Shown: in pieces, positions 62,201 to 64,000 of the stretch
Position numbering within the stretch: the first letter of the stretch is position 1
Layout: each line of letters opens with the position of its first letter
Assembly: GCF_029227915.1 (NCBI RefSeq)
Contig: NC_079888.1
Span: 13,313,001-13,377,000, forward strand
From: Hydractinia symbiolongicarpus
Taxonomy: Eukaryota > Cnidaria > Hydrozoa > Anthoathecata > Hydractiniidae
DNA length: 64,000 nucleotides
Reading direction: 5' to 3'
Translations under genes and position numbers: made by a program
The notes under the pieces: model-generated
Databases searched by the model: none
Seen by the model: the letters and a program-made list of their open reading frames with translations, nothing else
Told to the model about the DNA's origin: nothing

Positions 62201-64000
62201 TATTTCTATTTTTATTTTCCTTTTTTTACTTTTGTCTTCTCTGTTTAAAAGTTTGCACTAGAATATTCTTGCAATATATAGCAGATCAACATACTTATTT
62301 AAAGCTTCAATCATTAAATCCCATCTTCCCAAGCCTGCCGGATATATTGGCCATACAGCAGGACCTCCTTCCCAAAATGTCCATGCTGGATAAAGGATAT
62401 CTCTTTCTTCTGGTGTCTCAAAAAATAAGCAATAAAAAACTAAGTGGGCGGTCTGTTAAATTGCTAAATTTTCTTCCCGTGAAAATATCTGGCAATAAGG
62501 TATAAAAAAAAAATTGTAAGACAATATTGTAATTACTAAGAAGCAAACTCTAATATTGCTAACATTATTCTAACAATCCGTTGCACTTCCCCTCACTTTC
62601 TCTAGTGTCAGAAAAAATTAACTGATGTTGCATACCTTACTAAAGGATAACACAGGTGAAGGAGCACTCCAATGTTTGACCTGTAAATCGAAATATAAAC
62701 AAAATAATAAACATCTTATAATATATGACGTATATGAATAGTTGTTTTTTACCTTTGGCCAATCATGGCTATTAATAATCATTTCCATATCAGGAAGCTT
62801 ATCAATGACTTTTAGTATGAAATGCTCGTTACCGCTGCATCTAAATGTATGAATTTATAAAACTTTGAAGCTACACTGTACCTGTCTTATTTGTTTAGCT
62901 TACTGACAATACATCACGACGTCATTGCATTATACTGATGTCAATACTTAAATAAGATAGTGAAGCCATTTCATCGCATTTTTAAGCTACAAGCCTTAAC
63001 TTAGAATCAGGTGGTAATTACTGAAGGCACAGTGCATCGTGGATCATGGATCATGCGTAACACAATGCTATTGCTGTTGTAAAATTCTTGAGCATCCTAT
63101 CATGAAAGTTATATTGCAATCGTCACAATCTAAAATTGTGACGTTCGCGACGCTCATTATGTTGGCATTATCTTTACACAAATTTGAAAATTATTACTAA
63201 GTTGAAGGTTTGTATTTTAAGAAGGAAAATGTTTTTCAGTCGTTAATTAAAACGTTTATATACCCTTGGGTTTGCCGTTATGTGCTATATGTTTTGTCAA
63301 GTACTGTTTTATACGTCCTCTGTGTATTGTGTAGTTAATAAAAATTATATTTAAAAAATTTGTGAGATAATTGTAGCAATTTACGTTGATAATGTCTTGT
63401 AGTAATAAGACGAAATATCCGTTAAAATAAAATAAATAAAAAATGTCATCATCAATCAAACTTCTCGTACTTATTTTTATCGTGAAGTTATATGCCCGAA
63501 TTAATATATTTAATTTAAAAGACTGTTAAAATTGGACCAATATTCCAAAACTGGGACAACATACCTGTTTCAGGACCGATTCATGACGTCATCAAAAAAC
63601 TTTCGTCAAAAGGACATGATCCTTTATATGTTCTTGATCAGCATGTCAAGCTCCACACAATATTGCGTGGACGAGTTATCTCATGACATCACCATATTTA
63701 TTCCCGTAAAAGTTTGGCTCTCTAATCAAGTGGATATTTCCACGGGTCAAGCAACTAGCATTTAATGATACCAAGAAATAATATATCTACTGGCCCGTTA
63801 CATACACACACAAACAAAGTTATTTTACAGGTGATGATTCATTATTAATAAATAACAAGACAGAATTATAAAAAGCTGTACCCAATAACAATAATATATC
63901 TACCTGGCAGAAAATATACATTCTTTTTGCCGATACAACTTTTGGTTAATAATTTGATAATGCTCTCCCAATTTTTCTTGTTTAGCTTGCAAAAAATCCT
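47205..64000 (-). CDS. POGLUT1: POGLUT1/rumi, protein O-glucosyltransferase of Notch EGF repeats (ten exons; 5' end outside)
   Basis: Exons, 5' to 3': 63904-64000 (partial), 62753-62840, 62636-62680, 62295-62416, 61778-61837, 57919-58018, 56459-56517, 55498-55665, 47699-47755 and 47205-47343. All borders are GT-AG, and phases agree at every junction. About 310 residues are encoded of a usual ~390. Landmarks: [131 protein letters not shown], and [13 protein letters not shown] near the end. This is the CAP10/Rumi fold. The enzyme moves glucose from UDP-glucose to serine in EGF repeats of Notch and other proteins, inside the ER. The ERD and FRGSR motifs of the sugar-nucleotide site are intact. 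The C-terminus (FIEIEKK) lacks the KTEL/KDEL-type retention signal. Introns carry a LINE, a minisatellite, pogo, hAT and Harbinger-like elements. Confidence 0.95.
48231..48867 (-). mobile_element. Harbinger-like DNA element, second copy, in POGLUT1 intron
   Basis: Inverted ends ACTTTATTCAGAGAAACT (left) and ACTTTATTCGGAGAAACT (right, complement). Each end is followed by repeated AACTTTCGCGA motifs in both directions. The middle, read on the minus strand, matches the coding remnant of the first copy (13831-14043), ending with the same acidic tail, but with frameshifts. Both copies are 610-640 bp and non-autonomous. Confidence 0.65.
49113..54560 (-). pseudogene. CR1/L2/jockey-like LINE: ORF1 with PHD finger, endonuclease, reverse transcriptase; in POGLUT1 intron
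   Basis: Minus strand, high to low coordinates. A lysine/leucine-rich stretch (about 54320-54270) has an in-frame stop. The ORF1 core at 54260-53557 has [20 protein letters not shown] and ends with a PHD-type finger ([18 protein letters not shown]). The endonuclease is split: WIEILSKNK near 52660, [10 protein letters not shown] at about 51075, and [10 protein letters not shown] near 50975. The reverse transcriptase, 50650-49700, has [38 protein letters not shown] and [18 protein letters not shown] lies near 49475, and a C-terminal [10 protein letters not shown] block ends at TAG 49113-49115. The YADD region is deleted. ORF1 with a PHD finger is known from CR1-type elements. A 43-bp minisatellite of about 1.6 kb splits the endonuclease. 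Inactive. Confidence 0.8.
51066..52650. repeat. 43-bp minisatellite, about 37 copies, inside the LINE endonuclease
   Basis: The unit is 'gagagtaacaaactcctaca' then 'atgacattgcacttattttt' then 'gtt', head to tail. Variants (tgacatt/cgacatt, tttttgtt/tctttgtt) alternate in blocks. Read on the minus strand one unit spells [11 protein letters not shown], which joins exactly to the endonuclease sequence at both edges (RHPKN at the low end, WIEIL at the high end). The array is therefore an amplified piece of the LINE, not an insertion. Confidence 0.95.
54979..55030. repeat. 20-bp inverted repeat with 12-base loop
   Basis: 'tttagtcatagcttctatta' (54979-54998) pairs with 'taatagaagctatgattaaa' (55011-55030), 19 of 20 positions. 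It is in the POGLUT1 intron between exons at 55498 and 47755. Confidence 0.85.
55666..57918. other. POGLUT1 introns without recognised elements (apart from exon 56459-56517)
   Basis: AT-rich, without repeat termini that I can pair. The plus- and minus-strand frames around 57623-58022 are shadows of the POGLUT1 exon at 57919-58018. Confidence 0.4.
58168..60259 (-). pseudogene. pogo/Tigger transposon with complete ends, DDE core deleted
   Basis: A TA duplication (58166-58167, 60260-60261) borders inverted ends CAGTTGAACTCATGTA. The minus strand encodes the N-terminal CENP-B-like DNA-binding part at about 59960-59557 ([39 protein letters not shown] and an [12 protein letters not shown] motif). 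The C-terminal part is at about 59070-58800 ([47 protein letters not shown] and an acidic DDDDLFKE). Only about 490 bases separate the two, and 145 of these are a nested MITE, so the roughly 300-residue DDE domain is gone. The right terminus is duplicated: GTCGAATTATGGGAGGTC-type sequence occurs twice, at about 60120 and 60220. It lies in the POGLUT1 intron between the exons at 61778 and 57919. Confidence 0.85.
59132..59276. mobile_element. Nested 145-bp MITE within the pogo element
   Basis: The ends 'ggtgtttcccactaggcaaa' and (complement) 'gatgtttatcactaggcaaa' form imperfect inverted repeats of about 25 bp, continuing 'tttaa'. No coding sequence. It inserted after, or together with, loss of the transposase core. 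Confidence 0.75.
60440..61440 (+). pseudogene. hAT-superfamily transposase relic (ZMYM1-like)
   Basis: Fragments in shifting plus-strand frames: TRWTVRAT-type sequence near 60480, [14 protein letters not shown] (60520-60565), then a long decayed stretch, and [17 protein letters not shown] (61165-61225) followed by [15 protein letters not shown] (about 61265-61315) and RRLKT-type remnants after a stop. The L.VNP.TS...ER.FS..R.LK.W order is the C-terminal dimerisation region of hAT transposases. No intact domain remains. It lies in the same POGLUT1 intron as the pogo element. Confidence 0.6.
61838..62294. other. POGLUT1 intron between exons 61778-61837 and 62295-62416
   Basis: T-rich, including a pyrimidine-rich plus-strand run at 62160-62250. 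Long frames on both strands here overlap the POGLUT1 exons or low-complexity DNA and show no motifs. Confidence 0.5.
63500..63758 (+). mobile_element. Helitron 3' end, longer and divergent copy
   Basis: Ends GTGGATATTTCCACGGGTC then 'aagcaactag', that is a hairpin (GTGG-atattt... CCAC) about 11 bases before CTAG at 63755-63758. 'atgacgtcatcaaaaaactt' upstream matches the Helitron-associated repeat near 35088. No TC start was found, and the base after CTAG is C rather than T. It is a degraded member in the first POGLUT1 intron of the window. Confidence 0.55.

Noticed and set aside
61881-62505. Plus- and minus-strand open frames of 80-126 residues
   Set aside because: They are T-rich intron sequence or shadows of the POGLUT1 exon at 62295-62416.

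Overview
The window looks like a piece of an AT-rich animal genome, most likely a cnidarian and perhaps a hydrozoan. That placement is an inference. Genes are split into small exons with GT-AG introns, and each has a clear animal homologue. The spaces between exons are filled with decayed transposons of nearly every class: LINE, tRNA-derived SINE, RTE, BEL/Pao, Helitron, pogo/Tigger, hAT, P element, Harbinger-like and many short inverted-repeat elements. No bacterial operons, CRISPR arrays or bacterial promoters are present.

I assembled four conserved genes by joining exons by eye and checking splice phase. (1) 1835-9391 (+) is the 3' part of an LRIG-like receptor: leucine-rich repeats, LRR C-terminal cap, three Ig domains, membrane helix and cytoplasmic tail. 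Its 5' end lies before the window. (2) 15352-20616 (-) is a complete SNRPF (Sm-F) gene in four coding exons, the first holding only six coding bases. (3) 28833-29269 (+) is the large exon of CHCHD4/MIA40, with its CPC motif and twin CX9C motifs. (4) 47205-64000 (-) is ten exons of POGLUT1/rumi, the protein O-glucosyltransferase that acts on Notch EGF repeats. It fills the last quarter of the window and continues past the right edge. Weaker candidates are terminal exons at 22584-22818 (+), 26797-26922 (+) and 29659-29859 (-), and a PAN/apple-like exon at 39329-39577 (-).

Layout: 1-9.6 kb LRIG-like gene, with a pogo element, a SINE and a 37-bp minisatellite in its introns; 9.6-14.2 kb pogo relic, LINE and Harbinger-like element; 15.3-20.6 kb SNRPF, with an RTE element and Helitron pieces in its introns; 20.7-28.8 kb short palindromic elements, SINEs and orphan exons; 28.8-29.9 kb CHCHD4 facing an unknown gene; 30-47 kb almost all mobile-element debris (Helitron with helicase and endonuclease, mini-Helitron, MITEs, a 520-bp pure ATC microsatellite, P element, BEL/Pao); 47.2-64 kb POGLUT1, with a Harbinger-like element, a 5-kb LINE, a pogo element and a hAT relic in its introns.

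The genes do not form a pathway. SNRPF serves the spliceosome, CHCHD4 mitochondrial protein import, POGLUT1 Notch glycosylation in the ER, and the LRIG-like receptor growth-factor signalling. I found no clear new biological system. The most unusual items are a ~37-copy, 43-bp minisatellite that arose inside the endonuclease gene of a LINE, a SINE family sharing its 3' tail with a LINE in the same window, and 2A-like motifs at the N-termini of two different mobile-element proteins.
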